A DNA stretch of 64,000 nucleotides from Levilactobacillus senmaizukei DSM 21775 = NBRC 103853 (GTDB lineage Bacteria; Bacillota; Bacilli; Lactobacillales; Lactobacillaceae), in contig NZ_BCWD01000002.1 of assembly GCF_001592085.1 (NCBI RefSeq), positions 79,850 to 143,849 of the forward strand. Direction: 5' to 3'. Below the pieces are notes generated by a model, which had not been told where the DNA came from, made no database searches, and saw only the letters and a list, made by a program, of their open reading frames with translations. Each line of letters starts with the position of its first letter. Within the stretch, counting starts at the first letter, position 1. Made by a program: the position numbers and the translations under genes. Below, piece after piece: positions 8,566-17,137 of this stretch.

Positions 8566-8607
8566 ACCCCGGAAGCAGATGGGGTGCCCCAAATCTGCTT
8601 CCGGGGT
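8566..8607. other. Strong hairpin without T tract beside purB 3' end
   Basis: A 15 bp stem (8566-8580 with 8593-8607) continues inward as GGGG pairing CCCC. No run of T follows on either strand, so it is not a standard intrinsic terminator. It could protect the purB mRNA 3' end. Confidence 0.6.
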
Positions 8608-8636
8608 TCCAACGGCCAATCTCGCCAAGCTAACCG

Positions 8637-9938
8637 CTAGTCTTCCGTCAAGCCAAGCCGATTGAAGATATAGTCGACGCGGCGGAGATGATAATGGTAA
8701 TCGAAGGCGTCGTCGATCTGCTCCGATGTCAACCGATCCGTAATTTCCGCGTTGGCCTCGACCAATGGTCGGAACTGGATTTGTTGGTCCCAAGCTTGGG
8801 CCGTCAATGGTTGAACCAAATCATAGGCCGCTTCACGGCTCAGGCCACTTTCAATTAGCTTCAATAAGAGTCGTTGACTGTAAATCAGCCCGTAAGTCCG
8901 GCCCATGTTAGCCTTCATCGTTTCTGGGAAAACGTCCAATTGACTTAAAATTCGATTGAACCGGTGCAGGGAATAATCCAACAGCGTCGTGGTTTCCGGC
9001 AGAATCATCCGTTCGGCAGAGGAATGGGAGATGTCGCGTTCGTGCCACAAACTGACATTTTCGTAGGCCGTCACCACTGTGCCCCGAATCACCCGGGCCA
9101 ACCCGGTCACGTTCTCGGAACCAATTGGATTTCGTTTGTGGGGCATTGCCGAGGACCCTTTTTGTCCAGGATTAAAATGTTCTTCGACCTCATGAATTTC
9201 GGAACGCTGGAGGCTCCGAATCTCCGTGGCAAACTCTTCAATACTAGTGGCAATCAAGGCCATCGTCGCGACGTAATCCGCATGCAGATCCCGTGGCAGT
9301 ACCTGACTAGCAATCGGTTGGGCACTAATCCCCAATTGGTCACAGACAAACTCTTCGACCTCAGGCGGCACGTTGGCAAAGGTCCCAACTGCTCCACTGA
9401 TCTTACCGGTCTCCACGCCCTTAGCAGCCCGGTCAAATCGGTCTAAGTTCCGCTGCATTTCAGCATACCACCGGGCAATCTTTAGCCCAAAGGTCGTGGG
9501 TTCGGCTTGAACCCCATGGGTCCGGCCAATCATGACGGTCTCTTTATATTGAAGCGCCAGTTTCTTTAGGGTCGCAATCAGCGTCACAATATCCGCACGT
9601 AGGACCGCGTTAGCTTGCTTTAGCCGATAGCCTTGAGCCGTATCAACCACGTCTGTACTGGTCACACCGAAGTGAATCCATTTCCGTTCCGCACCCAATG
9701 ATTCGGAAACGTTACGCGTAAACGCCACAATATCGTGATGCGTCACGGCCTCAATCTCCGCAATTCGGTCAACGTCAAAGGTGGCCTTGGCCCGAATCTT
9801 GGCGGCGTCTTCGGCGGGTACCTCCCCGAGCTTGGCCCAGGCCTCATCAATCGCCACTTCCACGGCTAACCAGGATGCGTATTGGTTTTTCAAAGACCAA
9901 ATCTGACCCATCTCGGGGCGAGTATAACGTTCTAACAT
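8637..9938 (-). CDS. purB: Adenylosuccinate lyase
   Basis: Catalyses two fumarate-releasing steps of purine synthesis: SAICAR to AICAR and adenylosuccinate to AMP. The fumarase/aspartase superfamily signature GSSAMPHKRNPIGSENV is present, with the catalytic serine in its flexible loop, as is RTHGVQAEPTTFG. The 433-residue length fits PurB. Start ATG 9938 follows TTGAGGAGGAATTTG; the TTG at 9953 is part of the ribosome site. The gene is divergent from purA, the enzyme acting directly before it in AMP synthesis; the two share a 271-base regulatory region. Confidence 0.97.
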   Translation of the reverse strand: MLERYTRPEMGQIWSLKNQYASWLAVEVAIDEAWAKLGEVPAEDAAKIRAKATFDVDRIAEIEAVTHHDIVAFTRNVSESLGAERKWIHFGVTSTDVVDTAQGYRLKQANAVLRADIVTLIATLKKLALQYKETVMIGRTHGVQAEPTTFGLKIARWYAEMQRNLDRFDRAAKGVETGKISGAVGTFANVPPEVEEFVCDQLGISAQPIASQVLPRDLHADYVATMALIATSIEEFATEIRSLQRSEIHEVEEHFNPGQKGSSAMPHKRNPIGSENVTGLARVIRGTVVTAYENVSLWHERDISHSSAERMILPETTTLLDYSLHRFNRILSQLDVFPETMKANMGRTYGLIYSQRLLLKLIESGLSREAAYDLVQPLTAQAWDQQIQFRPLVEANAEITDRLTSEQIDDAFDYHYHLRRVDYIFNRLGLTED

Positions 9939-10114
9939 CAAATTCCTCCTCAATCATTTGGCAAAACACGAACATTAATTAACGCTTCTTTGTTTCCTTC
10001 GGTAATTATCATATCATAGAACATCCCATTTTTATACCCTTTAAACCGGTAAGTTCAGCTGCTAATTGATTTCTACCCGCAATTATAAGAACTTTAATAA
10101 ACAATTTTGCGAAA

Positions 10115-10152
10115 ATAGTTCGTATATTCCTTGCTTTTTAATTCCGAACTTG
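10115..10152. promoter_or_regulatory. Pair of candidate PurBoxes between purB and purA
   Basis: ATAGTTCGTATAT (10115-10127) and AATTCCGAACTTG (10140-10152) each match 12 of 13 positions of the two orientations of the PurR box (AWWGTTCGGWWWT and AWWWCCGAACWWT). The inverted pair overlaps the purA promoter, as expected for PurR control in Firmicutes. Confidence 0.6.
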
Positions 10153-10159
10153 ATACACT
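10131..10159 (+). promoter_or_regulatory. Putative sigma-A promoter of purA-guaC
   Basis: TTGCTT (10131-10136), a 17-base spacer, and TACACT (10154-10159), 50 bases upstream of the purA start. The second PurBox lies in the spacer. Confidence 0.55.
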
Positions 10160-10209
10160 GAATCTTTCTGGGCGTTCGGCTTAGTAAAATAAAACGATGA
10201 GGTGTTGTT

Positions 10210-11496
10210 ATGTCTTCAATAGTTGTAGTTGGTAGTCAATGGGGCGATGAAGGTAAAGGAAAGATCACGGATTTTCTAAGTGAACAGGCTGACGTCATTG
10301 CTCGCTACCAAGGAGGCGACAACGCCGGTCATACCATCGTCTTCAATGACCAAACTTTCAAATTACGGTTGATTCCTTCGGGAATTTTCTACGCCGACAA
10401 AATTAGTGTGATTGGTAACGGCGTCGTTTTAAACCCCCAATCATTAATTCAAGAACTCACCTATCTCCACGAAAATGGGGTGGCCACCGACAATCTTCGG
10501 ATTTCTAACCGGGCCCACGTCATCTTGCCTTACCATATCCTATTGGACCAGGCGCAAGAGAAGATGAAGGAAAATAAGATTGGGACCACTAACAAGGGAA
10601 TCGGTCCTGCCTATATGGATAAGGCCGAACGAATTGGAATTCGGGTAGCCGACCTGCTGGACCACGATGTGTTTGCCGACAAGTTGCGTCAAAACCTAAT
10701 TGAGAAAAACAACGTGTTAACCAAGCTTTATGATGAAGAACCTTTGGACTTTGATGATATCTTTGAGACCTACTATGACTTGGGTCAACAGTTAAAGGGC
10801 TACGTTACCGACACTTCCGTCGTGATCAATGATGCCCTGGACGCTGGTAAGAACGTTCTCTTTGAAGGGGCCCAAGGCGTGATGCTCGACATCGACCACG
10901 GGACTTACCCATTTGTCACGTCTTCCAACCCAGTTGCCGGTGGGGTGACCATTGGTTCTGGTGTTGGCCCAACTAAGATTGAACACGTCGTTGGGGTCTG
11001 CAAAGCCTACACATCACGGGTCGGCGACGGTCCATTTCCAACGGAACTCTTCGACGAAATCGGTGACACCATCCGCGAAACTGGTCACGAATACGGGACC
11101 GTTACCAAGCGTCCCCGCCGGATCGGCTGGTTCGACAGTGTTGTCTTGCGGCATGCCAAGCGTGTTTCTGGTTTGACCAACCTATCATTGAACTGTTTAG
11201 ACGTCTTGACTGGTCTGCAGACCGTTAAGATTTGCAAAGCCTACGAATTGAATGGCGAAACGATCTACCATTACCCAGCTAGCCTGGTTGACCTGGAAAA
11301 CTGCCAACCAATCTATGAAGAATTCCCTGGCTGGACGGAAGATATCACCCATTGCCAATCCGTCGACGAACTACCCGTTAACGCACAAAACTACGTGAAG
11401 CGACTGGCCGAACTGGTTGGCGTCGACATTGCCACCCTGTCCGTCGGTCCCGACCGGCAACAAACCAACATTTTAGAAAACGTCTGGAACGCTTAA
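10210..11496 (+). CDS. purA: Adenylosuccinate synthetase
   Basis: Converts IMP and aspartate with GTP to adenylosuccinate, the committed step to AMP. The P-loop [11 protein letters not shown] is at residues 8-18 and the GTP-binding and switch regions (NNAGHT-like DNAGHTIVF, and EGAQG) are conserved. Length is 428 residues, as usual. The start is ATG 10210 after GAGGTG. guaC follows after 24 bases, so the two IMP-related genes probably form one operon. Confidence 0.98.
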   Translation: MSSIVVVGSQWGDEGKGKITDFLSEQADVIARYQGGDNAGHTIVFNDQTFKLRLIPSGIFYADKISVIGNGVVLNPQSLIQELTYLHENGVATDNLRISNRAHVILPYHILLDQAQEKMKENKIGTTNKGIGPAYMDKAERIGIRVADLLDHDVFADKLRQNLIEKNNVLTKLYDEEPLDFDDIFETYYDLGQQLKGYVTDTSVVINDALDAGKNVLFEGAQGVMLDIDHGTYPFVTSSNPVAGGVTIGSGVGPTKIEHVVGVCKAYTSRVGDGPFPTELFDEIGDTIRETGHEYGTVTKRPRRIGWFDSVVLRHAKRVSGLTNLSLNCLDVLTGLQTVKICKAYELNGETIYHYPASLVDLENCQPIYEEFPGWTEDITHCQSVDELPVNAQNYVKRLAELVGVDIATLSVGPDRQQTNILENVWNA

Positions 11497-11520
11497 CCTA
11501 CAATCAAGGAGTGACGAACA

Positions 11521-12507
11521 TTGCATCCAGCTGAAGTATTTGACTATGAAGATATCCAACTCATTCCCAACAAATGCATTATCGAAAGCCGGAGTGAAGC
11601 CGATACCAGCATCGAATTTGGCCCCCACCGGTTTAAAATTCCGGTGGTACCAGCCAATATGGAAACCGTCATTAACGAACCTCTGGCCGTTTGGCTAGCT
11701 AAAAATGACTATTTCTACGTGATGCACCGGTTCCAACCTGCCGATCGCCGCGGCTTTATCGAACGGATGCAAGCGCAGTCCTTGTTTGCCTCCATCAGTG
11801 TCGGCGTAAAGGAAGACGAACACGCCTTCATCGATGAATTAGCCGCGGCCAACCTGACTCCGGACTATATCACCATCGATATTGCCCACGGTCATAGTGA
11901 TGCCGTGATCCAGATGATTCATCATATCAAAGAGAAATTACCAAATAGCTTCATTATCGCCGGTAACGTCGGTACTCCAGAAGCCGTCCGTGAATTAGAA
12001 AACGCGAGTGCCGATGCCACCAAGGTCGGCATTGGTCCCGGTAAGGCTTGCATCACCAAGCTAAAGACCGGTTTCGGTACCGGTGGTTGGCAACTCGCCG
12101 CCCTCCGGCTCTGTGCCAAGGCTGCTCGTAAGCCAATCATCGCCGACGGTGGGATTCGCTACAACGGTGACATCGCCAAGTCCGTTCGCTTCGGTGCCAG
12201 CATGGTCATGGTTGGTTCAATGTTAGCCGGCCACGAACAGTCACCTGGTAACCTGTTGACCATTGACGGCCGCACTTTCAAGCAATACTGGGGTTCCGCC
12301 TCGGAAAAGCAAAAGGGTGCCTACCGTAACGTAGAAGGCAAGCAGATGTTGGTCCCTTACCGGGGCGACATTTCCCAAACACTGAACGCCATGCAAGAAG
12401 ATCTCCAATCCTCAATCTCTTACGCTGGTGGCCGAAACCTCTTGGACATTCGGACCGTCGATTACGTGATTGTGAAGAGCTCCATCATGAACGGTGATAA
12501 CTACTAG
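11521..12507 (+). CDS. guaC: GMP reductase
   Basis: Reduces GMP to IMP with NADPH and ammonia release, linking guanine nucleotides back to AMP synthesis. The 328-residue IMPDH/GMPR barrel has the catalytic cysteine loop [11 protein letters not shown] (Cys177) and the phosphate-binding [10 protein letters not shown]. The N-terminus [13 protein letters not shown] is typical of the GuaC2 type, and there are no CBS domains, which argues against IMP dehydrogenase. It begins with TTG at 11521, seven bases after AAGGAGTGA; no ATG fits. Its operon with purA makes sense: IMP produced here feeds PurA. Confidence 0.95.
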   Translation: MHPAEVFDYEDIQLIPNKCIIESRSEADTSIEFGPHRFKIPVVPANMETVINEPLAVWLAKNDYFYVMHRFQPADRRGFIERMQAQSLFASISVGVKEDEHAFIDELAAANLTPDYITIDIAHGHSDAVIQMIHHIKEKLPNSFIIAGNVGTPEAVRELENASADATKVGIGPGKACITKLKTGFGTGGWQLAALRLCAKAARKPIIADGGIRYNGDIAKSVRFGASMVMVGSMLAGHEQSPGNLLTIDGRTFKQYWGSASEKQKGAYRNVEGKQMLVPYRGDISQTLNAMQEDLQSSISYAGGRNLLDIRTVDYVIVKSSIMNGDNY

Positions 12508-12515
12508 AATCAACG

Positions 12516-12545
12516 ACACCCACCAGATTGGCGGGTGTTTTTTTG
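12516..12545 (+). terminator. Terminator of purA-guaC
   Basis: A 9 bp stem (12516-12524 with 12530-12538) followed by seven T. Confidence 0.9.
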
Positions 12546-12577
12546 CGTAAAAAAACGCTGACCAAATGGCCAGCGTT
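12546..12577 (-). terminator. Terminator of the first secreted-protein gene
   Basis: Stem 12554-12563 with 12568-12577, followed on the minus strand by seven T. It is placed back-to-back with the guaC terminator. Confidence 0.88.
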
Positions 12578-12582
12578 CTAAT

Positions 12583-13035
12583 CTAATCAGCAATATGCGA
12601 GTAATAATGGGCAACCTTTTTACCTTTAATGAAGTCAAAACGATATCCACCTTGATAACCGCGAATAACCTTATAATGCTTCTTACCAATCTTTCGGGAA
12701 GCCAACTTCATGTCTCCTTCTGGGAATAGACTGCTAGCAGCATTTTTATTTTTTGAATTCAATGTAAAAAAGCCATTCGACTTCTTATAGGACAAACGAT
12801 GAGCCTTATTCTTAGCTTTCGGAGTCAGTTTAAAGATCTTTTCCCCAGGATACTTTATCGAAGCCTTATGGGCCGAGATACTCAACTTCGTCCACTTATG
12901 ATGGCCTTGATAGGCATAAAAATTCCCACGAATCGACTTTGGCATGGTCGTCGCACTAGCGGATGCTGGAACAACTGTGGCGCCCATAACGCCCAAAGAA
13001 ATGGCAGAAACTGCCAACAATTTCATTAACTTCAA
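12583..13035 (-). CDS. Secreted basic protein, member 1 of a tandem paralogue trio
   Basis: Encodes 150 residues: a Sec signal peptide (MKLMKLLAVSAISLGVMGATVVPASASA) followed by a Lys-rich soluble domain. It shares with the next two genes the pattern MPKSIRG.(F/Y)YAYQG, then LSISAHKA, KAHRLSYKK, LASRKIGKKHYKVIRGYQ and a terminal (F/W)DFIKGKK. The best start is TTG 13035, six bases after AGGAGGAG; the in-frame ATG three codons later is too distant. Function unknown; I infer an extracellular or wall-associated Lactobacillaceae-type protein. Confidence 0.8.
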   Translation of the reverse strand: MKLMKLLAVSAISLGVMGATVVPASASATTMPKSIRGNFYAYQGHHKWTKLSISAHKASIKYPGEKIFKLTPKAKNKAHRLSYKKSNGFFTLNSKNKNAASSLFPEGDMKLASRKIGKKHYKVIRGYQGGYRFDFIKGKKVAHYYSHIAD

Positions 13036-13069
13036 ATGACTCTCCTCCTAATCTAAATGATCAAATCAA

Positions 13070-13528
13070 CTAGTTTAAGTGAGTCCGGTAAATGTGCTTA
13101 ACCTTCTTGCCCTTAATAAAGTCCCACTTGGTAGCGCTTTGGTAACCGCGAATCACCTTGTAGTGCTTCTTGCCAATCTTGCGCGAGGCTAATTGCATCC
13201 CTCCGGCTGGAAATGGACTGTCGGCCAATACTTTAATCTTGGAGTTTAAGAAGAACCGATGCATCGACTTATAGTTCTTGTAGGATAAGCGATGTGCCTT
13301 GCTCTTGGCCTTGGTGGTCAGTTTGAACGCCTTGTCCGAACCAATTTTAATGTAGGCCGAGTGCTTAGAAATTTTCAATTTATCCCATGAATTGTAACCT
13401 TGGTAGGCATAATATGTACCCCGTAACTTCTTGGGAACCGTCGTCGCGCTGGCAGATGCCGGAACCACCGAAGCCCCTACTACCCCTAATGACACAGTGG
13501 CGACAGCCAATAACTTAACAAGTTTCAC
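13070..13528 (-). CDS. Secreted basic protein, member 2 of the trio
   Basis: Encodes 152 residues and is the closest relative of the downstream gene (shared VPASASATT, KLSKH/ISAH-type strand, KAHRLSYK, LASRKIGKKHYKVIRGYQ, WDFIKGKK). It has a cleavable signal peptide with an ASA cleavage region. The start is GTG 13528 immediately after AAGGAGGAGATTCAT. It is separated from member 1 by 34 bases with no terminator, so they are probably cotranscribed. The high Lys and Tyr content suggests interaction with anionic wall polymers, which is inference only. Confidence 0.8.
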   Translation of the reverse strand: MKLVKLLAVATVSLGVVGASVVPASASATTVPKKLRGTYYAYQGYNSWDKLKISKHSAYIKIGSDKAFKLTTKAKSKAHRLSYKNYKSMHRFFLNSKIKVLADSPFPAGGMQLASRKIGKKHYKVIRGYQSATKWDFIKGKKVKHIYRTHLN

Positions 13529-13654
13529 ATGAATCTCCTCCTTACCTGAATTATTCTAAGTATACTGCGATTTCGCCGAAATGAAACTAGTTATTTAATT
13601 ATGAAATAGGTAAATCATTGTCCGCCAAAACTGACTACCTCGATCAGACACCAA

Positions 13655-13686
13655 AGGCCTGCCCCAGCAAGCGTCGAGACAGGCCT
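13655..13686 (-). terminator. Hairpin downstream of the third secreted-protein gene
   Basis: Stem AGGCCTG 13655-13661 with 13680-13686. The minus-strand tail TTTGGTG is weak, so this is only a candidate terminator. Confidence 0.5.
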
Positions 13687-13699
13687 CTATCGACCATCA

Positions 13700-14119
13700 C
13701 TAATCCAAAAGTCCCCAATTCAGCTTAGTCCCCTTGATATAATCCCATTCATATTTACCCGTATAATTCCGTAGGACATGGTATTTTTCACCATCAACGG
13801 TTACTTTGACGAGACGCAGCTTGTCACTAGGAAAGTAACTCCCCTTGGCAAGTTTGAAATATTTTCCAACTTTTTTATACCGAATACGTTTAGCCTGATG
13901 CTTCGCCTTAGACGTCAGGACGAAGGGCTTCGTCCCTTTCAGCTTCAACGTCACTTTATGCGCAGAGATCTTCATTTTGGCATCGAGATGACCATAACTG
14001 TAATAGGTCCCACGGATTGACTTGGGCACCGTCGTCGAACTGGCGTTAGCCGGAACAATGGCCCCACCGGCAACCCCTAAGGTAACTACCGCAACCGTTA
14101 ACCACTTAATCCACTTCAT
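13700..14119 (-). CDS. Secreted basic protein, member 3 of the trio (divergent)
   Basis: Encodes 139 residues with a signal peptide (MKWIKWLTVAVVTLGVAGGAIVPANA) and the same layout as its two neighbours: VPKSIRGTYYSYG, KISAHKVTL, KAKHQAKRIRYKK, KYHVLRNYTGKYEWDYIKGTK. It is more diverged than members 1 and 2 are from each other, and 171 bases separate it from member 2. ATG 14119 follows GGGAGGAAAG. Function unknown. Confidence 0.78.
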   Translation of the reverse strand: MKWIKWLTVAVVTLGVAGGAIVPANASSTTVPKSIRGTYYSYGHLDAKMKISAHKVTLKLKGTKPFVLTSKAKHQAKRIRYKKVGKYFKLAKGSYFPSDKLRLVKVTVDGEKYHVLRNYTGKYEWDYIKGTKLNWGLLD

Positions 14120-14270
14120 CTGACTTTCCTCCCACCCTGAACTGTCTTCAGTATACCGCGAGTCCTTAGGAATTGGTCAAGGAATCGACCATCAATCAGC
14201 TTAATTATCCAGTATCGACCGGGATCTAAGTACAAAACGATTAAACGGCCAAAGTAGTGAGATACTAAAT

Positions 14271-14298
14271 CACCCGCCAATCCAAAGATTGACGGGTG
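14271..14298 (-). terminator. Hairpin downstream of usp1
   Basis: A 12 bp stem (14271-14282 with 14287-14298, one mismatch) with a four-base loop. The minus-strand tail ATTTAGTAT is moderately T-rich. It probably ends the mntH1-usp1 transcript after reading through repeat copy B. Confidence 0.6.
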
Positions 14299-14319
14299 GT
14301 TTCTAATCCAGTTTAACTT

Positions 14320-14456
14320 GAGTCCGGCGGGTGCCTGGGCCCAGCGGTGTCGTTTGGCTTAGGCAAAGGCTGAGCTTAGAGACCGCTCTTTGGCTCTAAG
14401 TCATGCCCACCGCGTTCCGGCCCAAGGGCACCCGCAGTACGGCGCAGGTGCCACTG
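14320..14456 (-). repeat. Structured intergenic repeat, family 1 (copy B, inverted)
   Basis: Read on the minus strand it gives the same core as copy A (GGAACGC, GTGGGCATGACTTAGAGCC, GCCTTTGCCTAAGCC, CACCGCTGGGC). The outer arms 14328-14342 and 14419-14434 pair with each other but differ in sequence from the arms of other copies. Confidence 0.72.
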
Positions 14457-14486
14457 TCTAAGTCTTTGACCTCGGCCCTAAATCTT

Positions 14487-14918
14487 TCACCGCACAACCA
14501 TCACCGAGATCGGGGCATACTTGGCCATGTAGGCAGCTTGACTACCGAAGTGACGCCGGACGCCCTTCTTGGCCAGTGAACCCACGATCAAGATATCTGG
14601 CTTCACATCCGGAATAACTTCCTTCACGATGGTTTCGCCGGGTTCGCCCTCCGCAATCATCATGCGAACATTTTCCACGCCGGCATCCTCCGCTTGTTTT
14701 TGATACTTCTTGACGTGATTCTCCAGGTCCGTGTATTCCCCATGGACAAAGTCCCGGTCCAACGCTTGATAGACATTCATATCGTCATTTTCCAAAACGG
14801 AAACAATCACCAATTCCGAATGGTCACGTTTAGCCTGATGAATCGCGTAGTCAAATGCTAAGAGCGCATCCGCCGAGTCATCAACCCCGACTAAAATCCG
14901 TTTAAAAGTTGTTGGCAT
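14487..14918 (-). CDS. Universal stress protein UspA family (usp1)
   Basis: A 143-residue single Usp domain. The N-terminal ILVGVDDSADAL and the C-terminal VGSLAKKGVRRHFGSQAAYMAKYAPISVMVVR contain the G-X2-G-X9-G(S/T)-like ATP-binding region. The start ATG 14918 lies just after the mntH1 stop, with AGGAGG inside the mntH1 3' end, so translation is probably coupled. The pairing with a manganese transporter suggests a role in metal or acid/oxidative stress, which is inferred from context. Confidence 0.9.
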   Translation of the reverse strand: MPTTFKRILVGVDDSADALLAFDYAIHQAKRDHSELVIVSVLENDDMNVYQALDRDFVHGEYTDLENHVKKYQKQAEDAGVENVRMMIAEGEPGETIVKEVIPDVKPDILIVGSLAKKGVRRHFGSQAAYMAKYAPISVMVVR

Positions 14919-14920
14919 CC

Positions 14921-16501
14921 CTATTCCTCCTGTTGTTCATTCTTCGCCGCTTGCGCTGCCGCATAGGCCTTATTCCCACGATGCAATTCCACCACGGTCC
15001 AGGTCAGCAACGCCAACACAATCGCAATTAAGCCATAGGCAATCCCGTCGGCCAGCGTCTTTTGACCGGCGGTGAGGGTATCCCCAAAGAATCCTTCGAC
15101 TTGCCCCGGCATCCCTTCCATATTTAACGCAGTAAGGCTAATCACCGAGAACCAGCCCAGAATCTTCAGCCACCACGAATTCTTGAAGCGATCGCCCATT
15201 TCAACCTGACTATCGGTCATCATCAACAATGGCAACATTGAAAATGGCAGGGCAAAGGCTAGAAAGACTTGCGAGTTATTCATCAAATCATTCAAGGCCA
15301 CGTGCTCGTCCACCACACTCTTCCCACTCGTCAGCATGACACAGATTAAGACGGGAATCACGGACAGGAGTCGGGTCACCAATCGACGTAGCCACAATGG
15401 CATCCGCATGTGAACGAAGCCTTCCATAATGACTTGTCCGGACAAGGTCCCGGTAATCGTCGAGTTTTGCCCGGAGGCCAGTAAGGCCACGGCAAACAAC
15501 GTGGACAGAATCCCCGTCCGTGCCACGCTACTCAGAACACCATTACTCATGGTCGTCGTATCCGACAGCGCGTGGAATAACCCAAAGAACGATGGGTCCT
15601 TAACGGCGCCGGTCTTGAAGACAGCCACCCCCATGATTAACAAGAGCGCATTGACGAAGAAGGCAAAGGTCAATTGAATGTTGGAATCCAAACCGGCAAA
15701 CTTCACCGTCCGCGCCACATCTTCTTCGTCATTATGGTCAACCGATCGCGTCTGCGAAATGGCGGAATGTAGGTAGAGGTTATGCGGCATGACGGTCGCG
15801 CCAATAATCCCCAGCGATCCATCCAGGGCCGTCATACCGCCGACCTTTTTTCCAGTTGAGAAAGTTGCCGCCGTGGGGATCAACCCCTTGACGACGCCAC
15901 CCCAGTCCGGATTCGATAGGGCCACCTGGTAGACGAAAACAAATAGAATGACCATGATGAGACAAACGACCAAGGCCTCAATTTTACGAAAGCCGACCTT
16001 CGTCAGTAACAGGAGCAACAGAACGTCAAAGACCGTGATGAATACGGCAATGACCAGCGGAATATCGAACAACAGGTATAGGGCAATCGCCGCCCCAATC
16101 ACTTCGGCAATATCCGTGGCCATGATGGCAAATTCCGTCAAGATCCACAACACAACTCCCAGTGCCTTACTTGTTCGCGCCCGAATGGCTTGAGCCAAGT
16201 CCATCTGACTCACGATGCCAAGTTTAGCCGCCATGTACTGTAGTAGCATCGCGATCAAACTTGACATTAAGATAACAGACATCAACAGGTACTGGAAGTT
16301 TTGGCCCCCCGTTATCGAAGTTGACCAATTCCCCGGATCCATATACCCCACCGCAATCAACGCACCCGGTCCCGAGTAGGCAAACAAGGTTTTCCAAAAT
16401 CCAAGATCCTTGGGAACCTTCACCGTCCCGTTAATTTCGGCCAAAGAACGACCATTGGCATACTGAATCAGCTTGTGCTTCTTTTCCTTCCCTTTTTCCA
16501 T
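14921..16501 (-). CDS. mntH: Nramp-family Mn2+/H+ symporter (copy 1)
   Basis: A 526-residue protein with about 11 membrane segments. The Nramp metal-binding motifs are GYMDPGNW in TM1 and the unwound TM6 motif ATVMPHNLYLHS. It imports manganese with protons; lactobacilli use high Mn2+ instead of superoxide dismutase. ATG 16501 is preceded by GGGGGAG; a GTG at 16510 abuts that site and is less likely. It is about 85 percent identical by eye to mntH copy 2. No clear promoter is seen in the 180 bases upstream. Confidence 0.95.
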   Translation of the reverse strand: MEKGKEKKHKLIQYANGRSLAEINGTVKVPKDLGFWKTLFAYSGPGALIAVGYMDPGNWSTSITGGQNFQYLLMSVILMSSLIAMLLQYMAAKLGIVSQMDLAQAIRARTSKALGVVLWILTEFAIMATDIAEVIGAAIALYLLFDIPLVIAVFITVFDVLLLLLLTKVGFRKIEALVVCLIMVILFVFVYQVALSNPDWGGVVKGLIPTAATFSTGKKVGGMTALDGSLGIIGATVMPHNLYLHSAISQTRSVDHNDEEDVARTVKFAGLDSNIQLTFAFFVNALLLIMGVAVFKTGAVKDPSFFGLFHALSDTTTMSNGVLSSVARTGILSTLFAVALLASGQNSTITGTLSGQVIMEGFVHMRMPLWLRRLVTRLLSVIPVLICVMLTSGKSVVDEHVALNDLMNNSQVFLAFALPFSMLPLLMMTDSQVEMGDRFKNSWWLKILGWFSVISLTALNMEGMPGQVEGFFGDTLTAGQKTLADGIAYGLIAIVLALLTWTVVELHRGNKAYAAAQAAKNEQQEE

Positions 16502-16631
16502 CGAGCACACTCCCCCTTCTGACCATACTTCCGGCCATGCCGTTAGTCTACGCTCATCGTTGAACGACCTGGGAACATTTGCCTAGTCAATCGCGTCGGG
16601 ACAATTGCTGGCGTTCATTTGAACACACAAA

Positions 16632-16666
16632 AGCCGGTCCAAACGCATTTAGCGTCGCAACCGGCT
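16632..16666 (-). terminator. Terminator of the mntH2-usp2 pair
   Basis: Stem AGCCGGT 16632-16638 with 16660-16666, with an inner GCG-containing helix. The minus-strand tail is TTTTGTG. Confidence 0.7.
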
Positions 16667-16693
16667 ACGATAACTCATTTAATTTTCAGACTC

Positions 16694-17125
16694 TTACCGC
16701 ACGACCATCACCGAAATGGGGGCGTACTTGGCCATGTAGGCGGCTTGGCTACCGAAGTGGCGACTAACACCCTTCTTGGCCAGCGACCCAATGACCAATA
16801 AGTCAGGTTCCACGTGCGGAATGACATCCTTCACGATGGTTTCCCCGGGTTCTCCCTCGGCAATCATTGCCCGAACCTTGGCCACACCGGCATCGACCGC
16901 TTGTTGCCGATATTTTTGAACGTGTTTTTCCAAGTCGCCGCGTTCCCCGTGAATATAATCGCTGCTTAGGGCTTGGTAGATGTTCATGTCGTCATTTTCC
17001 AAGACCGACACGATGATCAACTCAGCGTCATCCTTCATCGCTTGATGAATGGCATAATCGAACGCCAATAAAGCATCCGCCGAGTCGTCGACTCCCACTA
17101 AGATTCGTTTGAACGTTGTTGTCAT
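16694..17125 (-). CDS. Universal stress protein UspA family (usp2)
   Basis: A 143-residue Usp domain, near-duplicate of usp1: identical ILVGVDDSADALLAFDYAIHQA and the same C-terminal VGSLAKKGVSRHFGSQAAYMAKYAPISVMVVR. ATG 17125 follows AGGGGGAATCAACC, 12 bases after the mntH2 stop. It is the partner of mntH2 exactly as usp1 is of mntH1. Confidence 0.9.
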   Translation of the reverse strand: MTTTFKRILVGVDDSADALLAFDYAIHQAMKDDAELIIVSVLENDDMNIYQALSSDYIHGERGDLEKHVQKYRQQAVDAGVAKVRAMIAEGEPGETIVKDVIPHVEPDLLVIGSLAKKGVSRHFGSQAAYMAKYAPISVMVVR

Positions 17126-17137
17126 GGTTGATTCCCC

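Noticed and set aside
10169..10182. Third PurBox (GTTCGG at 10174)
   Set aside because: Flanking bases do not fit the A/T-rich consensus.
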